DNA of 64,000 bases from Eurosta solidaginis. Taxonomy: Eukaryota > Arthropoda > Insecta > Diptera > Tephritidae. Numbering within the stretch: position 1 is the stretch's first letter; each line of letters opens with the position of its first letter. The notes beneath the pieces are model-generated. The model was given only the letters and a program-made list of their open reading frames with translations. It had not been told where the DNA came from and did no database searches. The translations under genes were made by a program, and so were the position numbers. Below, one piece after another: positions 1-11,050 of the stretch. The DNA is taken from assembly GCF_040869045.1 (NCBI RefSeq), contig NC_090322.1:186991477-187055476 (forward strand), in the 5' to 3' direction.

Positions 1-749
1 CCCACTTATAAATATTAATAGAAAACCAGCAGTCCTGGCAGGTATTGTCCTGAAAGAAAATAAATCACCAAAAGCGTTTCAATTGTGCGAGGGCTTAACC
101 GTACTTCATAGAGCACGACTATGTGGCTAAGCGGCTTACGGGCCTGCATCTGTGTATATCGGTGACTAAGAATGTCAACCTCGCTAATCAAAGGTGTTAC
201 TCAGAACGTACCTAATGGAGAACTTGCAGCCAGGAGGTATATTTGGTTATATTTGAACAGCGTCTTCCGATACCGGGCCACCCTATGGTGTAAGAGTGGA
301 CTTATTTGTCTATGTAGAATATACTAAGGAATACTACACTGCTGTGCCTCACAGAATAAGCATAGAGCGAAAATGGCGTCGCAAGCATGGAAAGAAGTTA
401 ATGGTTTATACGATCTGAAAAGCGAGGAAAGTGTGGAGATTGTGGGGGTTCAAGGGAGAAGAAGATATGGAGTCAGTGAGCTTGGCGAGAGAGCGGCCAG
501 AGAGGGGAAGAGACCTTTCACAATACTAAGCTATTTTGAGAATTGTCCAGCGGATGCAAGTCGTAGTCGACCCACCCGACAGCGAGGGTGATATATAGGC
601 ATATACTCGTGATCCAGTTCAAGCAGAGCGAATATAGTGCGTTGAAAAAAACTTTTCGGCGAGCGTTCCCAGAATTCTTTACCAGATTTGGGAGAAAGAA
701 TCCCAGAGCGCAGGCAAAATGCAGCGACAAAAGCTAGCAACTAAGGCGA
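1..749. other. Unassigned left flank
   Basis: Moderate-complexity DNA before the satellite array. I see no terminal repeats, no recognised protein motif and no tandem structure. It holds one short open frame, listed separately. The boundary with the satellite is sharp at about 750. Confidence 0.4.
373..591 (+). CDS. Short unrecognised ORF, 72 codons
   Basis: An ATG-started frame of 72 residues, rich in Glu and Arg. I recognise no domain, signal peptide or membrane segment. It ends about 160 bp before the satellite array. No splice sites or neighbouring exons are convincing. It could be chance, an exon remnant or part of an unrecognised transposon. It is listed because it is the only GC-richer open frame in the flank; coding status is doubtful. 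Confidence 0.12.
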   Translation: MASQAWKEVNGLYDLKSEESVEIVGVQGRRRYGVSELGERAAREGKRPFTILSYFENCPADASRSRPTRQRG

Positions 750-1821
750 ATTGTTTCAAAATATTTACGTTATGCCCATTTCCTGAAATCTAGAAGTTTC
801 TACTTATTGTACAAATATCAACCTTTCTCAATTTAACAGCACAAATTAACTGTGCAAATATCCAAACAAATCACATGGAAATTTACTGTTGAAAAAGCCA
901 AATGTTTCAAAATATTTACGTTATGCCCATTTCCTGAAATCTAGAAGTTTCTACTTATTATACAAATATCAACCTTCCTCAATTCAATAGCACAAATTAA
1001 CTGTGCAAATATGTACACAAATCACATGGAAATTTACTGTTGAAAAAGCCAAATGTTTAAAAATATTTACGTTGTACCCATTTCTTGAAATCTAGAAGTT
1101 TCTATTTATTATACAAATATCAACCTTTCTCAATTCAATAGCACAAATTTACTGTGCAAATATGTAAACAAATCACATGGAAATTTACTGTTGAAAAAGC
1201 CAAATGTTTCAAAATATTTACGTTGTACCCATTTCTTGAAATCTAGAAGTTTCTATTTATTATAAAAATATCAACCTTTCTCAATTCAACAGCACAAATT
1301 AACTGTGCAAATATCCAAACAAATCACATGGAAATTTACTGTTGAAAAATCCATATGCTTCAAAATATTTACGTTATGCCCATTTCCTGAAATCTAGAAA
1401 TTTCTACTTATTATACAAATATCAACCTTCCTCAATTCAATAGCACAAATTAACTGTGCAAATATGTAAACAAATCACATGGAAATTAACTGTTGAAAAA
1501 GCCAAATGTTTCAAAATATTTACGTTGTACCCATTTCTTGAAATCTAGAAGTTTCTATTTATTATACAAATATCAACCTTTCTCAATTCAATAGCACAAA
1601 TTTACTGTGCAAATATGTAAACAAATCACATGGAAATTTACTGTTGAAAAACCCAAAAGTTTCAAAATATTTGCATTGTGTCCATTTCCTGAAATCTAGA
1701 AGTTTCTACTTATTGTACAAATATCAACCTTTCTCAATTCAATAGCACAAATTAACTGTGCAAATATGTAAACAAATCACATGGAAATTTACTGTTGAAA
1801 AAGCCAAATGTTTCAAAATAT
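750..1821. repeat. Satellite array, left block (about 151-bp monomer)
   Basis: About seven head-to-tail monomers. The landmark TACG of the shared phrase ATATTTACGTT recurs at 766, 917, 1068 and 1219, a period of exactly 151 bp. Each monomer carries AGCACAAATTAACTGTGC, whose ends (GCACA/TGTGC) form a short dyad that most variants keep. The array is AT-rich. Short open frames in it are by-products of the repeat. The array is split at 1821 by an LTR element and resumes at 5347. Confidence 0.95.
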
Positions 1822-2406
1822 TGTAACGATTTTGCTTGCAAATCCTCTTATGTGCAATCCTCTGCTAAGTTCGTATCGCTAAACTGTTGAATAAATAACT
1901 CCAATATTGAATAATGGAAAAATGGCCTTTATTGAAGTACTTCACAATAACACTTATACTTTGCTACTCGCTGGCTTAATAACCAAACTGATTGATAACT
2001 CAAATTAAACTCTACTATTGGCCGCCAGATCGCGTGCTTAATCAATAACTGATTGATTGCTCAACTCAAACTGAATTTCATTTTACTCGCTTGTGCCGCT
2101 TTTATAGTTTACGCAGCATACATCTAGGCTCTTCTATTTCCAGAACTTACCAACTATTTCGAGTGTTTATAGTTCTCATATAGTTTCTACTTGTTTACAA
2201 TTTTCTACTTTTCAGCGTCTCTCAGATGTATGTGAGTTTGTAGTTTACAGTCTCTCGCACACACATAGACGTATAAGTAAATGCATCTGTGTGTGACATC
2301 TCTCGGCTGCCTTATATATGTGTATACATGATTTGATTATTGACGTGAACATCGCTTAGCATCGCCTTAGTGATGGTATAGCTTAGGGATGCTAATATCC
2401 GTGACA
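1822..2406 (-). repeat. 3' LTR of the retrotransposon (585 bp)
   Basis: The full-length LTR copy, with TGT...ACA ends. It lies downstream of the minus-strand ORF and so is the 3' LTR. Relative to it the 5' LTR lacks 98 bp (2156-2253), bordered by a CT repeat that suggests slippage or microhomology-mediated deletion. A related solo LTR lies at 11925-12526. Confidence 0.93.
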
Positions 2407-2419
2407 CTGCCCTCCACCT
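2407..2419 (-). promoter_or_regulatory. Polypurine tract of the LTR element
   Basis: The minus strand reads AGGTGGAGGGCAG immediately before the 3' LTR. This is the expected place and composition for the plus-strand primer of reverse transcription. It overlaps the last codon region of the ORF. Confidence 0.75.
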
Positions 2420-4808
2420 AAGTCTGATCGTCCCGATCACACAAATCTCTCGATCTAAACGCTGCTAGCATCGCCAAATGTACCACTCTTCTACTCCGTG
2501 GTTTCTCAATGCTTTGTATGCGGTAGATGGTATCACTGATCTTCTTCACAACCTTGTACGGGCCTTCCCAACTGCACCGAAATTTGGATGGAACACCTTT
2601 CCGCCGGTGAGGGTTGTATAACAGTACCAAATCTCCCGCCAAGAAACCTTTCGAATTATTTTCCTTGTCGTACCTGTGTTTCATCTTACTACTCATTATC
2701 CTGGATCGTTCCCTCGCACTCTGTTGCTTGACCAATGAAGAACTACTTCGCAGAGCTTGCGCTGGACGGATTTCCTTTGCATAATCAATATCGTTCCGAC
2801 GCTTCACAACAGTAGCGTGCCTTGGCTTGACACCACCCTTGCATTCTTTCTTCGTTTCAGTACGTCCGTTAGGGCTTTTCAATGCCAGTGTTTCTCTCAC
2901 AGGTACCTTCGGTTTTGATTTGTTTGGCCCATTTGTTCCATCAACCTTTACCTTTGAATTTCGTGGCCTTCGTCGAGTCTTCTCCACCAGTACTCGATTA
3001 CTGCTGAACCCTTTTTCCAAACTAAAGTTAAGTGGCACATCTTGGTTCTCATAACACATCACCCTTCTCTGCATATCGATCTTGATGTCATGGTCAACCA
3101 AGAAATCCACTCCCAATATAACTTCATCAACAATCTCCGCCACAACAAATTTGTGTAGAACCATGACCTTCCCAATCAATACTTCACATATCACTTCTCC
3201 CTGAACTTGGTTATACTCGCCAGTGACCGTACGCAACTTTGCTCCAGGTAACGGTTTTACTCTCCTGTTGACCAAGTCAGATCGGATCAAGGAATGAGAT
3301 GCGCCCGTATCTACAGTCAGTACTCGTTCTTTGCCATCCACATTCCCTCTGACGGTAAGACTGCTTGATTTCCTTCCAATTTGCGACACAGATATCACAG
3401 GGCATTCAATAGCTGGATCTAGCTCTCTACCTCTTACTCGCTCTTGCTCATCTCCTCCAGCTTTGCGTTTACGGCCACCCACATTGTTGGAACTATTAAG
3501 ACCAAGATCGCAATGACGTGCTATGTGACCGGACTTCCCGCATTTGAAGCATTTGATAACTTTTTCACTTCGCTTTTGCGATCCTTTCAGTGCCTCCAAT
3601 ATTGCGTCTACCCACTCTGGCCTTTCTACTTCCACACGGCGTGCTTTGAAAACTGGCTTACACAGAAGCGACGCCGTTTCCTGAATCAGAGCTTGTGACA
3701 CCGTTTCTGCGAATGTTGGCTTTGGGTTCGCGTATGTGGCTCGCTTCGTTTCGACGTCCCTTATGCCATTTATAAAGCTCTGAATCTTCACTCTTTCCGT
3801 GTATTCCACGGGTGCATCCGCATTTGCAAGATGAGCCAATCTTTCAATGTCCGAAGCAAACTCCTGCAAAGTCTCGTTAGCTTTTTGGTAGCGGTTTTGC
3901 AATTCTATTTGAAATATCTGTTTCCTGTGTTCGCTTCCGTATCGCCGTTCTACAGCAGCCATCAGTGCGTCATAACTGTTCCGTTCGTACTCTGGAATAG
4001 TCTGTAAGATTTCGGCAGCTGGTCCTTTCAATGCTACGAAGAGTGCGGCAACTTTATCTTCCACATTCCAGTTGTTCACTGCTGCGGTCTTCTCAAACTG
4101 TAGCTTAAAGACCTGGAAAGGAACAGAACCGTCAAAGGATGGTGTTTTTACCTTTGAATTACTAGTTGAAACTGCTGGGCGATTCAGTTGCAACTGCTCG
4201 ATACGTCCTCTCAAAGCATCCACCTCGGCCTCGATTTTTTCTTCAAACTGTAAAATTTTTGTATCTTGCGCCTCCAACTTCGAGGAAATACGTCCTTCTT
4301 GCTCTTCCAGTTGAGCAGAGATCTGCGATGATATCTGTGCTGAAATTTGAGCCGACATTTCGGATATCCGTGCCTCTTGTGCTTCAATCTTCGCTGTTAT
4401 ACGGTTCTCCTGCGATTCCAGCTGAGATGACATTTGCGACGATATTTCGGATATACGCGTTTCTTGTGCTTCCATCTGGGATACCATATACGTCTTCTGT
4501 TCTTCTAGTTGAGATGACATATACGTTTTCTGTTCTTCTAGTTGAGATGCCACTGTCGATGTTTGAGCAGATATTGCAGCCAAAATCATGTTAAAGTCTG
4601 TGTTCGCCATTGTCTGCGGTGTTTTTTCGATTTTTGTTATTTCCTCGCCATCAAGATGAAAGTCATACTCTTCCACATCAATTCCTTCTCCTTCCATTGC
4701 CTCTCGTAGCCGTGCCTGAAGTTCAAGTTTAACGCCGCTTGTATTCAATCCACGGCTCTCCAACTCCTTCTTTAGTTGCTGGATCTTCAATTCACTGAAC
4801 TTTGCCAT
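2418..4808 (-). CDS. Gag-protease protein fused to integrase C-terminal GPY/F region
   Basis: A 796-residue uninterrupted frame. Order: SAP-like N-terminus (about 2-36), long coiled coil with repeated SSQLEEQE-type heptads (about 75-205), retrotransposon capsid region (about 225-390), CCHC zinc knuckle (residues 420-433, CFKCGKSGHIARHC), retropepsin motif with catalytic D500-T-G (VDTGASHSL), then a basic stretch. It ends with an integrase C-terminal GPY/F module (GDLVLLYNP about 727-735, GPY at 749-751). The whole reverse transcriptase, RNase H and integrase catalytic core, normally between protease and GPY/F, is absent. Yet the frame is intact from start to stop, so the deletion was in frame or was selected to stay open. 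The gene probably encodes particle proteins that could package its own RNA. Family assignment to Ty3/gypsy is firm; the functional reading is inference. Confidence 0.9.
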   Translation of the reverse strand: MAKFSELKIQQLKKELESRGLNTSGVKLELQARLREAMEGEGIDVEEYDFHLDGEEITKIEKTPQTMANTDFNMILAAISAQTSTVASQLEEQKTYMSSQLEEQKTYMVSQMEAQETRISEISSQMSSQLESQENRITAKIEAQEARISEMSAQISAQISSQISAQLEEQEGRISSKLEAQDTKILQFEEKIEAEVDALRGRIEQLQLNRPAVSTSNSKVKTPSFDGSVPFQVFKLQFEKTAAVNNWNVEDKVAALFVALKGPAAEILQTIPEYERNSYDALMAAVERRYGSEHRKQIFQIELQNRYQKANETLQEFASDIERLAHLANADAPVEYTERVKIQSFINGIRDVETKRATYANPKPTFAETVSQALIQETASLLCKPVFKARRVEVERPEWVDAILEALKGSQKRSEKVIKCFKCGKSGHIARHCDLGLNSSNNVGGRKRKAGGDEQERVRGRELDPAIECPVISVSQIGRKSSSLTVRGNVDGKERVLTVDTGASHSLIRSDLVNRRVKPLPGAKLRTVTGEYNQVQGEVICEVLIGKVMVLHKFVVAEIVDEVILGVDFLVDHDIKIDMQRRVMCYENQDVPLNFSLEKGFSSNRVLVEKTRRRPRNSKVKVDGTNGPNKSKPKVPVRETLALKSPNGRTETKKECKGGVKPRHATVVKRRNDIDYAKEIRPAQALRSSSSLVKQQSARERSRIMSSKMKHRYDKENNSKGFLAGDLVLLYNPHRRKGVPSKFRCSWEGPYKVVKKISDTIYRIQSIEKPRSRRVVHLAMLAAFRSRDLCDRDDQT

Positions 4809-4845
4809 GTCCTTGTTGTCCTCTGGAATTTATTCAACAATTCCT

Positions 4846-4857
4846 CTTCTGACACCA
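4846..4857 (-). promoter_or_regulatory. Primer binding site, probably tRNA-Leu
   Basis: On the minus strand, two bases after the 5' LTR, the sequence TGGTGTCAGAAG is complementary to a tRNA 3' end with CCA. From memory it matches the acceptor/T-arm end of insect tRNA-Leu. Leu primers are typical of the Mdg3/Micropia group rather than gypsy (Lys). The tRNA assignment is from memory. Confidence 0.7.
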
Positions 4858-4859
4858 AT

Positions 4860-5346
4860 TGTAACGATTTTGCTTGCAAATCCTCTTATGTGCAATCCTC
4901 TGCTAAGTTCGTATCGCTAAACTGTTGAATAAATAACTCCAATATTGAATAATGGAAAAATGGCCTTTATTGAAGTACTTCACAATAACACTTATACTTT
5001 GCTACTCGCTGGCTTAATAACCAAACTGATTGATAACTCAAATTAAACTCTACTATTGGCCGCCAGATCGCGTGCTTAATCAATAACTGATTGATTGCTC
5101 AACTCAAACTGAATTTCATTTTACTCGCTTGTGCCGCTTTTATAGTTTACGCAGCATACATCTAGGCTCTTCTATTTCCAGAACTTACCAACTCTCGCAC
5201 ACACATAGACGTATAAGTAAATGCATCTGTGTGTGACATCTCTCGGCTGCCTTATATATGTGTATACATGATTTGATTATTGACGTGAACATCGCTTAGC
5301 ATCGCCTTAGTGATGGTATAGCTTAGGGATGCTAATATCCGTGACA
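4860..5346 (-). repeat. 5' LTR of the retrotransposon (487 bp, 98-bp deletion)
   Basis: It starts TGTAACG and ends GTGACA on the plus strand and matches 1822-2406 throughout, except for one 98-bp deletion. Because it lies upstream of the minus-strand ORF it is the promoter-bearing LTR. The loss may affect promoter function; that is inference. Confidence 0.93.
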
Positions 5347-8300
5347 ATATTTACGTTGTGCCCATTTCTTGAAATCTAGAAGTTTCTATTTATTATACAA
5401 ATATCAACCTTTCTCAATTCAATAGCACAAATTAACTGTGCAAATATGTAAACAAATCACATGCAAATTTACTGTTGAAAAAGCCAAATGTTTCGAAATA
5501 TTTACGTTGTGCCCATTTCTTGAAATCTAGAAGTTTCTACTTGTTGTACGAATATCAACCTTTCTCAATTCAACAGCACAAATTAACTGTGCAAATATGT
5601 AAACAAATCATGGAAATTTACGATTGAAAAAGCCAAATGTTTCAAAATATTTACGTTGTGCCCATTTCTTGAAATCTAGAAGTTTCTACTTATTGTACAA
5701 ACATCAACCTTTCTCAATTCAACAACACAAATTAACTGTGAAAATATGTAAACAAATCACATTGAAATTTACGGTTGAAAAGGCCAAATGTTTCAAAATA
5801 TTTACGTTGTGCCCATTTCTTGAAATCTAGAAGTTTCTACTTATTGTACAAATATCAACCTTTCTCAATTCAATAGCACAAACTAACTGTGCAAATATGT
5901 AAACAAATCACATCGAAACTTACTGTTAAAAAAGCCAAATGTTTCAAAATATTTACGTTATGCCCATTTCCTGAAATCTAGAAGTTTCTACTTATTGTAC
6001 AAATATCAACCTTTCTCAATTCATTAGCACAAATTAACTGTGCAAATATGTAAACAAATCACATGGAAATTTACTGTTGAAAAATCCAAATGTTTCAAAA
6101 TATTTACGTTGTGCCCATTTCTTGAAATCTAGAAGTTTCTACTTATTGTACAAATATCAACCTTTCTCAATTGAATAGCACAAATTAAGTGTGCAAATAT
6201 GTAAACAAATCACATGGAAATTTACTGTTGAAAAGCCAAATGTTTCAAAATATTTACGTTGTGCCCATTTCCTGAAATCTAGAAGTTTCTAGTTATTGTA
6301 CAAATATCAGCCCTTCTCAATTCAATAGCACAAATTAAGTGTGCAAATATGTAAACAAATCACATGGAAATTTACTGTTGAAAAGCCAAATGTTTCAAAA
6401 TATTTACGTTGTGCCTATTTCCTGAAATCTACAAGTTTCTAGTTATTGTACAAATATCGAACCTTCTCAATTCGATAGCACAAATTAACTGTGCAAATAT
6501 GTAAACAAATCACATGGAAATTTACTGTTGAAAAGCCAAATGTTTCAAAATATTTACGTTGTGCCCATTTCCTGAAATCTAGAAGTTTCTAGTTATTGTA
6601 CAAATATCAACCCTTCTCAATTCAATAGCACAAATTAAGTGTGCAAATATGTAAACAAATCACATGGAAATTTACTGTTGAAAAGCCAAATGTTTCAAAA
6701 TATTTACGTTGTGCCCATTTCCTGCAATCTACAAGTTTCTAGTTATTGTACAAATATCAACCCTTCTCAATTCAATAGCACAAATTAACTGTGCAAATAT
6801 GTAAACAAATCATATGGAAATTTACTGTTGAAAAAGCCAAATGTTTCAATATATTTACATTGTGCCCATTTCTTGAAATCTAGATGTTTCTACTTATTGT
6901 ACAAATATCAACCTTTCTCAATTCAATAGCACAAATTAAGTGTGCAAATATGTAAACAAATCACATGGAAATTTACTGCTGAAAAAGCCAAATGTTTCAA
7001 TATATTTACGTTGTGCCCATTTCCTGAAATCTAGAATTTTGTAGTTATTGTACAAATATCAACCCTTCTCAATTCAATAGCACAAATTAACTGTGCAAAT
7101 ATGTAAACAAATCATATGGAAATTTACTACTGAAAAAGCCAAATGTTTCAAAATATTTACGTTGTGCCCATTTCTTGAAATCTAGATGTTTTTAATTATT
7201 ATACAAATATCAACCTTTCTCAATTCAATAGCACAAATTAACTGTGCAAATATGTAAACAAATCACATGGAAATTTACTGTTGAAAAAGCCAAATGTTTC
7301 AAAAGAGTTACGTTGTGCCCATTTCTTGAAATCTAGAAGTTTCTACTTATTGTACAAATATCAACCTTTCTCAATTCAATAGCACAAATTAAGTGTGCAA
7401 ATATGTAAACAAATCACATGGAAATTTACTGTTGAAAAGCCAAATGTTTCAAAATATTTACGTTGTCCCCATTTCCTGAAATCTAGAAGTATCTAGTTAT
7501 TGTACAAATATCAACCCTTCTCAATTCAATAGCACAAATTAATTGTGCAAATATGTAAACAAATCATGGAAATTTACGGTTGAAAAAGCCAAATGTTTCA
7601 AAATATTTACGTTGTGCCCATTTCTTGAAATCTAGAAGTTTCTACTTATCGTACAAATATCAACCTTTCTCAATTCAACAACACAAATTAACTGTGCAAA
7701 TATGTAAACAAATCACATTGAAATTTACGGTTGAAAAGGCCAAATGTTTCAAAATATTTACGTTGTGCCCATTTCTTGAAATCTAGAAGTTTCTACTTAT
7801 TGTACAAATATCAACCTTTCTCAATTCAATAGCACAAACTGTGCAAATATGTAAACAAATCACATCGAAACTTACTGTTAAAAAAGCCGAATGTTTCAAA
7901 ATATTTACGTTGTGCCCATTTCCTGAAATCTAGAAGTTTCTAGTTATTGTACAAATATCAACCCTTCTCAATTCAATATCACAAATTAAGTGTGCAAATA
8001 TGTAAACAAATCACATGGAAATTTACTGTTGAAAAGCCAAATGTTTCAAAATATTTACGTTGTGCCCATTTCTTGAAATCTAGATGTTTCTACTTATTGT
8101 ACAAATATCAACCTTTCTCAAGTCAATAGCACAAATCAAGTGTGCAAATATGTAAACAAATCACATGGACATTTACTGTTGAAAAGCCAAATGTTTCAAA
8201 ATATTTACGTTGTGCCCATTTCCTGAAATCTAGAAGTTTCTAGTTATTGTACAAATATCAACCCTTCTCAATTCAATAGCACAAATTAACTGTGCAAATA

Positions 8301-10689
8301 TGTGAACAAATCATATGGAAATTTACTGTTGAAAAGGCCAAATGTTTCAATATATTTACGTTGTGCCCATTTCTTGAAATCTAGATGTTTCTACTTATTG
8401 TACAAATATCAACCTTTCTCAAGTCAATAGCACAAATCAAGTGTGCAAATATGTAAACAAATCACATGGACATTTACTGTTGAAAAGCCAAATGTTTCAA
8501 AATATTTACGTTGTGCCCATTTCCTGAAATCTAGAAGTTTCTAGTTATTGTACAAATATCAACCCTTCTTAATTCAATAGCACAAATTAACTGTGCAAAT
8601 ATGTAAACAAATCATATGGAAATTTACTGCTGAAAAAGTCAAATGTTTCAAAGTATTTACGTTGTGCCCATTTCTTGAAATCTTGATGTTTCTACTTATT
8701 ATACAAATATCACCCTTTCTCAATTCAATAGCACAAATTAACTGTGCAAATATGTAAACAAATCACATGGAAATTTACTGTTGAAAAAGCCAAATGTTTC
8801 AAAATATTTACGTTGTGCCAATTTTTGAAATCTAGAAGTTTCTACTTATTGTACAAATATCAACCTTTCTCAATTGAATAGCACAAATTAAGTGTGCAAA
8901 TATGTAAACAAATCACATGGAAATTTACTGTTGAAAAGCCAAATGTTTCAAAATATTTACGTTGTGCCCATTTCCTGAAATCTAGAAGTTTCTAGTTATT
9001 GTACAAATATCAACCCTTCTCAATTCAACAGCACAAATTAACTGTGCAAATATGTAAACAAATCATATGGTAATTTACTGTTGAAAAAGCCAAATGTTTC
9101 AATATATTTACGTTGTGCCATTTCTTGAAATCTAGATGTTTCTACTTATTGTACAAATATCAACCTTTCTCAATTCAATAGCACAAATTAAGTGTGCAAA
9201 TATGTAAACAAATCACATGGAAATTTACTGCTGAAAAAGCCAAATGTTTCAATAAATTTACGTTGTGCCCATTTCCTGAAATCTAGAATTTTGTAGTTAT
9301 TGTACAAATATCAACCCTTCTCAATTCAATAGCACAAATTAACTGTGCAAATATGTAAACAAATCATATGGAAATTTACTACTGAAAAAGCCAAATGTTT
9401 CAAAATATTTACGTTGTGCCCATTTCTTGAAATCTAGATGTTTTTAATTATTATACAAATATCAACCTTTCTCAATTCAATAGCACAAATTAACTGTGCA
9501 AATATGTAAACAAATCACATGGAAATTTACTGTTGAAAAAGCCAAATGTTTCAAAAGATTTACGTTGTGCCCATTTCTTGAAATCTAGAAGTTTCTACTT
9601 ATTGTACAAATATCAACCTTTCTCAATTCAATAGCACAAATTAAGTGTGCAAATATGTAAACAATCACATGGAAATTTACTGTTGAAAAGCCAAATGTTT
9701 CAAAATATATACGTTGTCCCCATTTCCTGAAATCTAGAAGTATTTAGTTATTGTACAAATATCAACTCTTCTCAATTCAATAGCACAAATTAACTGTGCA
9801 AATATGTAAACAAATCATATGGAAATTTACTGTTGAAAAAGCCAAATGTTTCAATATATTTACGTTGTGCCCATTTCTTGAAATCTAGATGTTTCTACTT
9901 ATTGTACAAATATCAACCTTTCTCAATTCAATAGCACAAATTAAGTGTGCAAATATGTAAACAAATCACATGGAAATTTACTGTTGAAAAGCCAAATGTT
10001 TCTAAATATTTACTTTGTGCCCATTTCCTGAAATCTACAAGTTTCTAGTTATTGTACAAATATCAACCCTTCTCAATTCAATAGCACAAATTAACTGTGC
10101 AAATATGTAAACAAATCATATGGAAATTTACTGTTGAAAAAGCTAAATGTTTCAATATATTTACATTGTGCCCATTTCTTGAAATCTAGATGTTTCTACT
10201 TATTGTGCAAATATCAACCTTTCTCAATTCAATAGCACAAATTAAGTGCGCAAATATGTAAACAAATCACATGGAAATTTACTGCTGAAAAAGCCAAATG
10301 TTTCAATATATTTACGTTGTGCCCATTTCCTGAAATCTAGAATTTTGTAGTTATTGTACAAATATCAACCCTTCTCAATCCAATAGCACAAATTAACTGT
10401 GCAAATATGTAAACAAATCACATGGAAATTTACTGCTGAAAAAGCCAAATGTTTCAAAATATTTACGTTGTGCCCATTTCTTGAAATCTAGATGTTTCTA
10501 CTTATTATACAAATATCAACCTTTCTCAATTCAATAGCACAAATTAACTGTGCAAATATGTAAACAAATCACATGGAAATTTACTGTTGAAAAAGCCAAA
10601 TGTTTCAAAATATTTACGTTGTGCCCTTTCCTGAAATCTAGAAGTTTCTACTTATTGTACAAATATCAACCTTACTCATTTCAATAGCA
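5347..10689. repeat. Satellite array, right block (about 35 monomers)
   Basis: Continuation of the same satellite, monomers about 146-151 bp. Variants alternate, for example cttattg/agttattg and aactgtgc/aagtgtgc. Rare variants reveal block copying: the gaattttgtag and gatgtttttaatt variants at 7031 and 7181 recur at 9283 and 9433, an offset of 2252 bp (15 monomers). A pair of near-identical stretches at 5624 and 7580 is 1956 bp apart (13 monomers). The array ends abruptly at a hairpin MITE at 10690. Confidence 0.95.
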
Positions 10690-10831
10690 AAGGCTCACTT
10701 GCCGAACGGCAAATTAACTTTTTAACTCAGAATTAACCTGACATAAGGGGTTAAACAAATAAAAATATGAAAATTTTTTTAAACTAACTCTGGTCTAAAA
10801 AAAATAACTTGCCGTTCTGCAAGTGGGCCTT
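10690..10831. mobile_element. Short hairpin MITE at the satellite edge
   Basis: 142 bp. The ends AAGGCTCACTTGCCGAACGG and the complement of GCAAGTGGGCCTT form a terminal inverted repeat of about 23 bp with two mismatches. Inside, TTTTAACTCAGA and a partial complement form a second stem. No coding potential and no clear target duplication. A truncated relative lies at 17926-18006. Confidence 0.75.
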
Positions 10832-11050
10832 AAACAGTTAACTTATCGCTAATTATACTTAGCACTAGTTTTGGAGTGGTGTTCAACATGTTTGCTCATC
10901 AAACTCGTACTTGGTCACTATGCCTTATGATTGATTTGGCTAAACACTTACAGGGTATAACCGTTCTCTCTTCAGGTCGGCCATGACTTTGTTTTGAAGT
11001 TTTTTCGCAATATAATCTTAAAAATCATCTAAAAAAAAAAAAGAAAATGA
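10832..11050. other. Unassigned spacer
   Basis: About 220 bp between the hairpin MITE and a HINE-like element, ending in a poly-A run. Nothing further recognised. Confidence 0.4.

Larger units (their letters stand above)
1822..5346 (-). mobile_element. Internally deleted Ty3/gypsy-type LTR retrotransposon in the satellite
   Basis: A complete insertion. LTRs at 1822-2406 and 4860-5346 begin TGTAACG and end GTGACA on the plus strand. The 4-bp target duplication ATAT (1818-1821 and 5347-5350) restores the satellite phrase caaaATATttacg when collapsed. The element is read on the minus strand. Its primer binding site abuts the 5' LTR, its polypurine tract abuts the 3' LTR, and one 796-codon ORF fills the interior. 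Reverse transcriptase, RNase H and the integrase core are missing, so it cannot move without proteins from elsewhere. Apart from a 98-bp deletion in the 5' LTR (the piece matching 2156-2253), the two LTRs look identical by eye, which indicates a recent insertion. The primer type suggests the Mdg3/Micropia group, by inference. Confidence 0.93.

Noticed and set aside
2827..4594. Plus-strand ORFs opposite the gag gene
   Set aside because: Shadows of the 796-codon minus-strand frame.
5624..8129. Repeated 60-68-codon frames (MKKPNVSKYLRCAHFLKSR) in the satellite
   Set aside because: They are produced by the 151-bp tandem repeat, have no start context, and shift frame with small indels; not genes.
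750..10689. CRISPR-like array
   Set aside because: The monomers are contiguous 151-bp satellite units without unique spacers, in a eukaryotic context.
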